Shown one piece after another: positions 1-10,504 of a stretch of DNA of 64,000 bases; position 1 is the first letter of the stretch, and every line of letters starts with the position of its first letter. This stretch comes from Erodium maritimum (taxonomy: Eukaryota; Streptophyta; Magnoliopsida; Geraniales; Geraniaceae): contig OY997588.1 of NCBI GenBank assembly GCA_963921825.1, positions 56,614,803 to 56,678,802 of the forward strand, in the 5' to 3' direction. The translations under genes and the position numbers were made by a program. Below the pieces are notes generated by a model that was not told where the DNA came from, did not search any database, and worked only from the letters and a program-made list of their open reading frames with translations.

Positions 1-1306
1 TATGAACACCAACACTGTATATGCTCTAAGGGTGCTTAAGGGACAAGAAATGAGCAACCTTGGAGAATCCGTCCACAATGACCCAAATGCTACCACTTCA
101 TTCAAATAGAGGCAACATCCTCAATGAAATCCATGGAAATTTACTTCCCAGGTTGGGAAGGAAGAGGAAATGATTGTAATAATCCAAGGTAAGCCACATG
201 TTCAGAATTGCATCTTTGACAAGTATCAAAACTCTTAGCAAACTCCATGATCTCCTTGTTCGTACATGGAAAAAGAATTAGGACTTGATTCTCTACAAAG
301 TAACATTTATTCCTTAGTGAACCTTAACTGCAAAACCATGTAGAGACTAAATCACCTTAGCCCTAAAATTTGATCCACTTCCCAACATGATCTTCCCATT
401 AACATAAACCACACCCTGTCTATGCTCATAACCGAGCAATGCCTCAGGAGAAAAAGTCAATTTTCTGAGAATTCCTTCCATCTCTTTATCCCCCATATAA
501 ATTTGAACCACCTCAATAATCAGGTAGAACTTCCATCTCTTTATCCCCCATATAAATTTGAACCACCTCAATAATCCAGGTAGAAACTAGAGTTTATATT
601 TCATTACACTCCTCATGTAGAAGCGTTGAAAGTGCATCAGTAGCCAGGTTCTTCTTCCTTTACTTATACTCAATAGTGTAATTGAGTCCCATCACCTTCA
701 CTAGCAACTTATGCTGAAAGGAAGTTGTCAATTTCTACTCTAAACGAGCTTAAGAATCTGTTGATCTGTCATGATCACAAAGGGTGCTGCTACGATGTAA
801 TGCCTCCATTTATGAATGGTTGTGAAGAGGGCTAGTAATTCCTTCTCATAAGTTGAGAAATCACTTCCCCTTTCTCCTAATGCCTTGATCATGTATGCAA
901 TTGATTTCCCTTTCTACATAAGCACTCCCTCAATGCCATGATCACTGACATCAATTTCTATCATAATGAGATGAAAACGTCTAGTAACCTGAGTACTCGT
1001 GTAGAGGCCAAAACAACTTTAAAAAGATCAAAACTACATTGTGCTTCTTCATACCACTAAAAAGACCATTTTTAACAAGTTGGACAAAGGTCTAGCCATT
1101 ACTTCACAATTCTGGAAAAACTTTTTACAATATCCAGTTAACCCCTGAAACTCTCTCAAGACATTGATGTTTTTGGGATGAAGGATCTGGGTTTGTGTTA
1201 CATGTGTATAGTGTTTGTAGCTAATATCGAAGAGAGAAATGAAAGAAATTATGGACGGATTATCAATTTGATGTTCGTTGAATATGAAAAAGAAAAATAA
1301 ATCCAT
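1..1306 (-). mobile_element. Degenerate Ty3/gypsy pol fragment, cut by the window edge
   Basis: On the minus strand this stretch reads as scattered pieces of a gypsy polyprotein. From 1306 downward there is the end of reverse transcriptase (GLTGY followed by MARPLSNLLK, about 1085-1170). Next comes RNase H (DVSDHGIEGVLM, then ALGERGSDFSTYEKELLAL and HKWRHY, about 790-960). Last, near the window start, comes the integrase zinc-finger end and core entry (CQRCNSEH, GLLQSFPLP and SMDFIEDVAS, about 60-230). Stops and frameshifts break every segment. No LTR is visible. The order RT, RNase H, integrase is that of the gypsy superfamily. It lies downstream of AAP gene 1 on the same strand but is unrelated to it. 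The element continues leftwards out of the window. Confidence 0.8.
475..584. repeat. 55-bp tandem duplication inside the gypsy fragment
   Basis: Two nearly identical units lie head to tail (475-529 and 530-584), each starting CTTCCATCTCTTTATCCCCC. The second copy has one extra C near its end (AATCCAGG against AATCAGG). It is a local duplication within the decayed gypsy sequence, between the RNase H and integrase remnants. Confidence 0.85.
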
Positions 1307-1836
1307 TCCTCTAAAAATAATAATATACTTCTTTATAAAAATTTAAAAGAATTATTGTAGATTAATAAAAAGTTTAGGAGAGAAGAATTTTTTTCTAATT
1401 AAAATTTCTAAGAATGAATTATTTTTTTATACTAAAATTTATATAAAAAATTATAATTGTTTACCTTTTTGTTGAAAATAAATAAAAAGAATTAACGAAG
1501 AAAACAATGAAAAATTGAACGCTAATGAAGGTCAATTTTGATATTTCATGGTTTTTATTTTTTCAAAACCAATGACAGAGTCTTAAAATTTTAATTGATA
1601 ATGAGGGCAATATGGAGTTTTCACGTTTTTTGGATGACGTCAAATAAAGTGAAAAGGCAAAAGTACCATACCCCTTTTTGGGTGGGGCATCTATAAAACA
1701 TCACTGATTAAAAATAAATTATTCTTCGAGGATTGAAATGTGAAATCACGTACTATTAGGTATAGTTAAGAACAATTTTACCATAAAGATAACGACGGAC
1801 TTAATAAGCACGATCTTATTTTTGTTATATGCAACT
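1307..1836. other. AT-rich spacer without recognisable gene
   Basis: Strongly AT-rich sequence between the gypsy remnant and the next retroposon. No credible reading frame, RNA gene or repeat pair was seen. Confidence 0.5.
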
Positions 1837-1844
1837 CATATGTT

Positions 1845-2583
1845 TTTCTTTTATCAGCGAAGACAAATTTAGATAAACCTCTTTTGAGAGGGAAAAGGTT
1901 ACAAAAGCGAACAAAAGAAGCAAACTGACTACAGCAATGCCAGAGAAAAGCCAATGCCCGACACCAACCTAACAAGAGACAAGTGAAACAATCCTAACCC
2001 AATACAACACAATTCTACCAGATTACCATATCCACGATGAACTAAAGATCACACATCTACAAAAGAGCAGACAACAAAACCATAGGTTCAACCAAAGTGC
2101 AGCAAAGTTCAACCCAAGTGTATAGGAGCATTACTTGCGCACTACGCCAAATTTGAGAGCCTTTAAGGAGCATTTGAGGATCGCTCCAGTTGATCTGAAA
2201 TTAGTAAAGAGGCCAAAAGCTGTAGGGTTCAGTGCTTTAGATTTGGTTCTAATCCCACTAGAAGCAAATACAAGTTTTGCAGAACCAAACATCAAAGGAT
2301 TACAGGCCTGACAGGGTTACTTGCGACCCAAGCAAGGTTGTGCGCAAAATGTCCAAAGTTCAGAATGCCTGCGAATTAATTAAACATGGCAAAGTGAAGG
2401 ATCCCGATCAAAATAGGTAAACAAAATGAGGGATCACCACCAAGCTACAAAAAAGAAGATAGAAGAGGAGAAGAAGGGAGAACTCTCAATGTTAAGAAAC
2501 AACTACCCCACACCAGGCAAGAGAAAGAGAGGGGAGAAAGAACCCACACACAAACAAAAGAGCCCCAAGGAAAACAAACAAAG
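1845..2583 (-). mobile_element. LINE-like retroposon, probably 5'-truncated
   Basis: On the minus strand the sequence ends in a polyA-type tail (GCTGATAAAAGAAAAA) preceded by CTCTCAAAAGAGG and TAAATTTGTCTTC. Almost the same tail occurs on the plus strand at about 28195-28249, so this is a dispersed family. Candidate 8-bp target duplications CATATGTT lie at 1837-1844 and 2584-2591. No reverse transcriptase or other protein is recognisable in the body. The call rests on the tail, the shared tail elsewhere and the short duplication. The exact 5' boundary is uncertain. Confidence 0.55.
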
Positions 2584-2826
2584 CATATGTTCTTACTAAT
2601 ACTTTATGTATCCTTGGATTAGGAGAGGCATTTTACGATATTCCATATATGATCATTTTGGTTCGAACATTCCCTAACGAGTCTTACAAAAGTAAAACAA
2701 AGCTGCCATGTTTCATGGTAAAAAATAGATGAGATTATGTAACAATAACAAAGACATAATAATAATAATAATAATAATAAGGGAAGATCTTCTATACTTG
2801 ACCGACATTATGTCAAGTTGAAATCA

Positions 2827-5800
2827 CTAGTCTCCTAATTTCTCGCTTATAATTCCTTGAATAGACCCAATTAAGCCAACTATGGTGATAAGCAAGCAAA
2901 TGAAGCTAAAAGTTCTTAGGACAATCCATTTCTTAGTCCAGGCTCCGATCTTCCTCTGAACGAAGTACATCTCCACCGGAAAATGAATGGCCAGAGGCCA
3001 TAAGTTCAAAGCTCCTAAAACCCCCAAAACACTATTGAAGTAGGGGAAAAGCATTCCAAGACCAGTCGTGGAGACAACATAGGTACTTCTGAAGCATAGC
3101 CTTAGAAGATTGATTTGTAGTGGTGGAGTCCTTGGGAGTCTTACAATGTAGAACTTGTTCACAAATTCACTATTCGGAAACTTCTTGGCTAACCACCTCT
3201 CAACTGTAGAAAATACTGGCTGGCTAAACACCTGACACAAAATAATAATAAATAAATTTACCATTTTTTTTGTTACAAACCTCAATTGGCATTTTTATTG
3301 TTGATGTCTAAACATGATCTCAATCCTTTTTTTTTCTATTAGAAAGAGAAAAATGCAATAAAACAATGGTGTGGATTCTGGGAAGGAAATCACAAACCAC
3401 CAAACTAACTACCTGTTTCGTATGAGATCCTAGAACCACATGCCGAGCCGATGAGGTGAACAATGTTGTTAGAGCGGTAGTAAGCAAGGTTATTTTACCT
3501 GATAACCTCCGATAAGGTGAATAATGATGCACACATTGGCAAAATCAATGAGCCAAAAAGGCTCGTAAAACCCGAACCCAGTCAAGAGGTTCCCTGGAGT
3601 TGCATTTCCAAAAGCTGCGTAACCGAAGCATCCACAACAGAGGTAGAAAAATGTTGTGATAAATATTGCAATCATCGAAGCTCTCTTCATCGTCTTGTTC
3701 TCTGCTGGAGGCGATCTCACCGTGTCCTTTCAAAAAATATTACTAGTATATTAGACGATGAGACGAACATGGTTCATAAATGTCACGTCATTTAATCTTG
3801 TATAAAATACAATAGAGAAACATGTTCGGGAGACACGACTAAGATGCTTTTCATTTTTTCAAACAATTCGTATGTGTACCTGAATTTCAAGAAGAATGAG
3901 CGCATAAGGGTAGGCAAACGCAACATCTCCAAGAGCTTGGAACACTAGAAATAGTTTCTTAGCCAAAGTTGGAGCTGGAACTCCAGTCAGGCTTCCCTGA
4001 ATCATGCCATTATCTGAAAGGACCAACACAACACTTCAATAAATATATTTGTGTGAAAACGTTATTCACACCCCTTAATGATTTTTTTAATCATCAGTTT
4101 TGTTTTATATACCAAGCCTTTAAAATAAAGGACGAGGCAAAGGGAGAACCTTCATAACCGGAAACTTACAAACAAAGGCAACCTCAAACGAGGTCCTTAG
4201 CGCAAAAGCAGTGTAAGTATCCTCACAACACTCTCCCTACAAGGGGAGGAAACAGACACGGTCTAATAACCCGATAATAACGTTCAAGCAACATAAGCCA
4301 ACAAGGGCAACAACTAATGAACACAAAAACCTAAACAAACAGAACAGTTACAACCAATAAAAACAACAAAGGTCTGGGGAACCCAAATCACCACCATTAA
4401 GCACAAGAGAGAAAGTAAAAGAAGAGCCAAGAATTTCCAAACGAAGCACCTCAAACGAGCCACCGCTCCCGACCTCAACACCTATAGAACCGTCTTGTAA
4501 CCAAAGCACCCTCAAACAAGTCAAAATGTACGGATCACCCTATCTCATCGGGGACCTCACCAAGGTGAGTAAAATATCCACCGACACATTGACAGCCAAC
4601 ACTGAATACGAAAAAGATAGGTCAGCAGTTAAAAACAACTGAAAACCTTAAATCCCAATAAACAAATCCGACAATCTTCAAACAGAGGCCCATAGACCAA
4701 AGAACTCGCCGGAGGCCAACACCTAATATCGACGAGCCTCTACTCTGGGAGTAGGGAAACCAAGAAGATTGCACGAAATTCGATTACTAGGACAAGTATG
4801 TGACTCACAAAATGACGTTGTTAAGGGGCATAAACTAGTTGGAGCCCAAAGGAGTTACCAGAAGTAGCGATCCCAAATAAGCAACCCACACACAACAACC
4901 ACCAAACAGTGTAATGCTCCGGCGACACGTGCACGAATTTGTCGGAGAGGAAGCGGCTAGAAGATGCTTAGAACCGACGGGAAAAGGTCCGGGCTCCAAG
5001 AAACTCCTAACCCAGGGAAAACACTAATCGCAGGTGCAAGACGCCACAAAGTGTCCACTGCAACCCATTCAGAAAAGAGCTAGAACGAGCCGAAAATCAA
5101 TTGAAAGGGCTTCCTTTAAGCTTTAACACACCAAATAAATAACACCCTTTCGCCCCAGCCGAAACCATACATCCCAGGCAGGAATCGGACCACTTCCGAC
5201 TCAGCTCGGCCGGAGGGAGACCCGGTAAAACTACAGGACCCGCAGAGAGGCAAGGTCGGGGACCAATCGAGGACCGAAAAGTCTCCCACACCCGACCAGA
5301 TACAACTGTCGGGGACGAATCAAGGATGTGGAGACCCGAAACACCTACCACTCATGTCCAGGGATGGAAACGTCCATGGCCGGTCACTATGACGTCGTCA
5401 GCGGTGGGAAGGAAAAGAAGGAAGAGGTGGGCTTAGTGGCGACTACGGTTTCGCAGGACAGAACTGAGAGAACCTTATCTATTCCACATTCATCATCTAC
5501 TATAACTGTTTTCCCCTAATGATTTTGATTCTAAAAAACAAGCTTAAGTTCAAGGGTTATCGATAACAAACTGTCATTATTCGTTATTAACACAAAACCT
5601 AAATTTACAATGTATATAATAGTCTTATCTGGAACACATTGTCACTTTTCTTAGTTAGTGAGCGGAATTTTAGGCTATTATTGCATTTCTTCCTAAATGT
5701 TGGTAGAAGACCTTTTAGTCATCACTATATTGGTAGATGAAAAAAGTTGGTGATATGACATCAAACTAAAAAGTCAGAACGAACAGTAGATGAAATTTTT

Positions 5801-6926
5801 GTTTAATAAAGTTGGGTAAGGGAAAGACAGAGCAATACCTAAAACTGTCTTGAAGCCAAGTCCGAATCCGATAGAGGCATAGGTGAAGGACATAAGAGCA
5901 GCAATAACTGAGACCCACTCCATGGAGTGTAAATCTGGTATTTGCGACATAAATAGCTGAAATGCGCCGAACATTATCATATAAACTTTGTCTCCATACG
6001 CACATGGAGCATCGTGTCCTTGATAATGATAACAATTCGATTTATGTATTGCTCTGCACATAAAACAAAAACAATAATAAAACTCCAGCACGCAATTGAT
6101 TTCAAGAAATTTAAGCTTTCAAGCAATAATAATAATAATAAAAATAAAAAACAGTAAATACCTCATACAGGTTGCAGTAGTGATTACATAGGCAACTGCA
6201 GTTCCGTAGAAACTCAAAATTTGAAGAAATCCGCAACACCATGTCTGTTTTTCCCCTGAAATCATAATTAACACATTACAACACATCAGCAGTGTAAAAT
6301 AAAGATTTTTTTCCTCTTCTTTCAGTCGCTGCAGAAATTGGTATGCAGTCCATTAACCTCCCAGAGACTAAAAGATGGGCTGAAATGAGTTAAATTATTT
6401 CTAAATAAAAAATCGTTTGACTGAAACACGCGACGTTAATGTTAGCGTTTCAGCTCATAAAAACGCCACCCGTTTTAGCCTCCTTTCCACTGCCGGACTG
6501 CAGATGCTCTAACAAAATAAAAGACAGGTAAATTTATAGTACCCAGGTTCTCTCTAACAGCATCCATGTAACAATAGTTCCGTTTTCCGGTGACGGAGTC
6601 CGGCGAACGGTAACAGTCGGCCAGCAGGAAGGAAGAAATGTAGGTGACAACGGCGAAACAGAGCAAAGCGACAGGGCCAGCGATCCAGCCCAGCTGAGAA
6701 GTACTCCATGCGAGAGACAACACTCCGGATCCAATCACGGCCGTGATTATATGAGCTACGCAGCTCCACAACGTTCCTAAATCCAAGATTGTCAAAAACC
6801 TTATCTCCACCAAAAACCTACTCTGTACTCGAACTACTCACCTGTCCTCGCGGGACGCCCGTCGTCGTCGACCAACTTGTCACGACTCAGCTCGAGAGAG
6901 CTAACTTTGTCTTCTCCGACTGCCAT
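2827..6926 (-). CDS. AAP: Amino acid permease, AAP family, 7 exons, 464 aa
   Basis: Proton-coupled amino acid importer of the AAAP superfamily, expected in the plasma membrane. Coding exons in transcript order are 6926-6842, 6776-6543, 6255-6162, 6053-5839, 4013-3880, 3726-3499 and 3231-2827. All introns are GT-AG and the exons sum to 1395 nt in one frame. Family hallmarks are [13 protein letters not shown] at the exon 1/2 join, [16 protein letters not shown] and QLGWIAGP in the first membrane helices, GKRNYCYMDAV, FAYPYALILLEIQ, RSPPAENKTM and LGALNLWPLAIHFPVEMY. The length is close to the usual 460-490 aa. The start at 6926 (MAVGEDKV) is chosen because it gives the short hydrophilic N-terminus typical of AAPs. 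An in-frame ATG at 7058 would add an unlikely hydrophobic stretch. Intron 1 is only 65 bp, while intron 4 (1825 bp) is inflated by a retroposon. A paralogue with the same exon plan lies at 26211-42310. Substrate preference and the exact AAP subclade cannot be told from sequence alone. Confidence 0.93.
4086..5512 (-). mobile_element. Non-LTR retroposon inside intron 4 of AAP gene 1
   Basis: The insert is flanked by a near-perfect target duplication: CCCCTTAATGATTTT at 4071-4085 and CCCCTAATGATTTT at 5513-5526. On the minus strand it runs from a GC-rich 5' part (about 4900-5500) to an A-rich 3' end (TGATTAAAAAAA) at the left border. It holds an 84-codon open stretch (5097-5351, minus) with no recognised domain. 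No reverse transcriptase is visible, so it would be a non-autonomous or heavily decayed LINE-type element. It lies in the same orientation as the gene. Confidence 0.7.
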
Positions 6927-7090
6927 CTCAATCTCCGCAGCGAAGCGGCTAGAGTTAGGCACCTGCGTGTAGTTATGGCTAAGCGGAGAGGCAACCAAAT
7001 ATATCAACAACAACCCAGATGGTGCCAAAAAGAATGTAAATCTAAGGTAAAAACACAAACTTGTTACATCTTGTTTCTGAATTTACCTTA

Positions 7091-8050
7091 ACCCCATCAA
7101 GATCCAAGGTTGTGGCCACTTTTAGCTGTGATACTTGTCAACGGGGGTCCCCAAGCTAGTCGGAAAAGAAGAATGGGAATGGTAATTATTGGAAGGGTTT
7201 AAGTCGTAAAGTTTATTGGATCTTTTTTCTTGTAGATGTCCTTTTTAGGTGTTGAAGATGTAGTGTTTGGCTTTTGTGTATTAGAATCCTCAACTCTGTG
7301 GAGGATTGTGAGGGTGTGGGTCTTTGCAGTTTCGGACTAGTTGGTGAGTAGGGTTTCTTGCATAAATCATTAGAAGATCCAAGCCGCAACTTGGCAATAT
7401 ATGTCTTGTATTCAAGATCTAGTAAAGGTTGGTGTGCCCATGTGTTCTCCTGTGATTTGAATATACAGTTTAGTAAGATGGGACAATTCATACATTTGAG
7501 TTTCAAGATGTTTATGGATCGAATCAAAGTATAAAAAAAATATTATCTTTAAGTTATTTTTTCTGAACGGGAGATCTGTGTTTAACAATCAGAAAGTAAG
7601 ATACAAACGTAGTGCATCAAGGGTAGGAATCCTTGTCCGTGAACGGACAGACCAAGAACGGATGTTTGTTTGTGCTAACTAATAAGAAGATTTCTTCGTG
7701 GAACGTCTAATAAGTTTTAGTGTAATATCTGTCATGATTGAGAATCAAATCCATGACAATAACAACAAATGATAATTGATAAGTTTGGTTTAATGAACTC
7801 AAATGGTAAAATCACAACCAGACAGCTTTAATTGACCCTTTCTCTACACTAACTACTATAGAAACTTACACCAGATGCACCCAAGAACGATCAGGCGATG
7901 GCTAATAAGCAGTCTCGCCAAGAGGAATGATAGACACCCGAGGCCTTAGGGACTAACCTTGGAGGGGTCCCTAGTATAGGTCGTACCTCCTATTACTGAT
8001 GCAGTCCTGCTCCATGAATTGGACTGGGACTTCCAGTACCACTTTCTTAA
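7091..8050. other. Region upstream of AAP gene 1; no gene recognised
   Basis: This should contain the promoter of AAP gene 1 (transcribed leftwards from about 7 kb). No convincing TATA box or conserved element was identified. A 104-codon open stretch on the minus strand (7213-7527) has no recognisable domain and is probably chance. Confidence 0.4.
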
Positions 8051-8067
8051 CCCCCCCCCCCCCCCCC
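8051..8067. repeat. Poly-C tract (17 C)
   Basis: An uninterrupted run of 17 C, followed by ACCCCACCACC. It lies immediately upstream of a retroposon-tail copy (about 8081-8300). Confidence 0.95.
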
Positions 8068-8080
8068 ACCCCACCACCGT

Positions 8081-8300
8081 TCCTTCATCCTTTATGGCGG
8101 CCTTAATGGAATCCCAAAATCTGTTTCAACAGGTTTCATTTATGTTTTCAACACCGCCCGTGACAGTTATATTGATAAAAAGGCTATGAACTTTTTGTTC
8201 TATGTCAGTTCTTTTCTAGTGGTCATTGAGCTTGTTCCTTGATGCACACATCTGTTATGCTTTACTATTGGTGAAATTTGCACCTTTTAGTAAAAACACT
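8081..8300 (+). mobile_element. 3' tail of a retroposon related to the element at 42885-43845
   Basis: About 200 bp match, on the opposite strand, the 3' half of the retroposon at 42885-43845. Shared landmarks are CCTTTATGGCG, GTGACAGTT against ATGACAGTT, TCTAGTGGTCA, GAGCTTGTTCCTTGA and the end TTTACTATT...AAATTTGCACC. Both copies end in an A-rich stretch. The 5' end is unclear and the poly-C tract lies just before it. Confidence 0.6.
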
Positions 8301-10504
8301 ATTATTATGCTAGTAAATGGAAAAATACCCGAATGTTCATTGATACCATGAAATGGAGCTGCTCCTTTACTTATATGTGAAGGTTTTGCCGAGAAGTACA
8401 TTGCTAAGATACGGTATCATTTCACCGATCCAACCCATGCCTAACTAATCCAAAAGGCATCGTCGCAACTTCCCTCTCCCTTGCGAAACGACGTCACATC
8501 CATTCTTTGGGCTTGTGTGGAATAGGGCCCATCGTAATAATACACCCTCATTTGAAAAAACTTGTCCTCAAGCTTGGTTTATAAACTCTATCTCCATTTC
8601 TTGAACCAAAAGCATTAACAAACCCACCAAGATTCAATGCAAGTTGCTGCTTTTCCATTTTCAACCCTCGAAAGTCATGAAATGATTATTCGTTTTCACA
8701 TCAGTATTACCAACCATAAAAAATGCCTGAGCACACACTCTCCCACTCTCATTAGACTCAGGCTTTTCACCTACTAGACTGACCCTTAGTGGACTCATCA
8801 AATTCCAACCCATAGCTCACATAGCCTACAAGCATTAATTTTTGTCGCACCTCGTTCCCGTCATCCATGGACTTGTCTCGTAACCCAATAGATGAGTAAA
8901 TATTAGTGAGTAGAACATAATGGCTAATCTCCTTTGACTCCCATATAAGGAGATTTGTTTATGCAATTTCTCCTATTTATGCTTGATCAAGCAAGTCCAT
9001 TACAAAACATATTGATCAGAACCAGGTTTTACTCCATGGTCATCTAACAATCTGCCGCCCGATTCCCGCGGCGTGGAAAAGGTTCCTTGGAGTCCTCTAA
9101 TTTTTTTTGTGCTCATCAGTTAGAAAACCTACAAATGTTCTCCCACATTTAGTATATAACTCGATAACTTCCATGTTGGGTGCTCTATAATAAAGAAATT
9201 CTACCGAGCCAATATTCAAGGATGCACAAAGAATAATGACAATGGATCTCCTTGAAGTTACTTGTAGGCTTTGACTCAACCCCATAAGAAGAATTGAATT
9301 CTCTTCTTTCCTTGAAAAACCCTCCAGTATGCTTGTTGAATTTCTCAATTCCAACTCCAAACGTCTCATCATCAAACCAAACCCATGTCCCCTACCAATT
9401 CCTCATTTACCTCCTCTAAATGACTGTACATGCGCCTTTCAAACTCTGCTAATAGAAACGTGTACAACTTATAAGATCCATCATCAACATCTAAACATAT
9501 CAGAACAACATACTCAGTAAGGGAATAAGACATGATTCTTGCATGAGATAAAACACAATGTATATTGTTGGCTTCTCTACAAATGTCTACTTCCCTATCC
9601 TTTATATCATCCATCCCCTAAGGTTTCAATTGATAATCATATGCTCATGGTAAAACAAAAAGAATAGAGAGCTAAAAAGAGGTCCAATTCACTCCCCAGA
9701 TACACTTAATGTTTCTACGTCTAGGATTGGCAATTGTTGTGTCAAGCCAGATGTCAACCAAGATGTCTTAACACCATGCGTGCCACCTGAAAGTAGAGCT
9801 GAACAAAGATGTCAGATCATCATGTCAACAACATATTAGTAAGTGACAGCTCACCCGCATGGAGGTCAGCTAGTATATCTATTACGTATACATGCATATC
9901 TAGTTAAAAGATTTGTTTCCTTGTTTAACAATACCTCTATAGTTGATATCTTCGTTACTTATCTAGAAGAAGCAAACAAGGAGATTCACCTTGATCGAGA
10001 CTCTAGAGGTTGAGAAACCCTAGAAGACACGATACGAGGTAATTGGAGCTATAAATATGAGAAGACTCTTCATAGCTCAGATTGGCTTGACAAATATACT
10101 TCAAGCATTCCTTAAGAAGTCGTTGCCGCCCACCCTTGTCCAGAAGGACAAGTTTATGCATTGCTCTTGGTCTCATGATTACAGAGGTCTCAAACGTGTT
10201 GGATTAGCGTGTTGAGAATCTGTATGAAAAAAGGTCTCATCCATATAAAAAGAGATGTTTTCCAGACATAATCCAACTGACATGACAGTTACGTCTTCTT
10301 GGTTCTCTATGCTGACATTAATAATTTCAGAGCTTCCTCAACAACATAACAGTGCTCAACATCATCCAGTGGAGAAATTGACAAACCATTGCTCTGTCTC
10401 CCGCAATTAAATTCGTTTGCAGCCAAGACAATTCCAAACAATTTAGTTGACCCAACTCCACAATTTGTAACTCTCAGCTTATTCAAGCACTCGTCTACCA
10501 ACTT
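8301..10504. other. Old repeat-derived sequence, not resolved
   Basis: No intact gene was found. The motif CTTGTCCTCAAGCTTGG at about 8567-8583 (minus strand: a gypsy-like LEDKV-type end is possible) hints at the tail of another decayed gypsy element on the minus strand. Around 10048 there is a TATA-like GCTATAAATATGAG that could belong to an old LTR. Minus-strand open stretches at 9097-9375, 9372-9614 and 10307-10501 show no recognisable domain. The last stops where the gypsy LTR begins at 10505. Treat all of this as unclassified. Confidence 0.35.
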
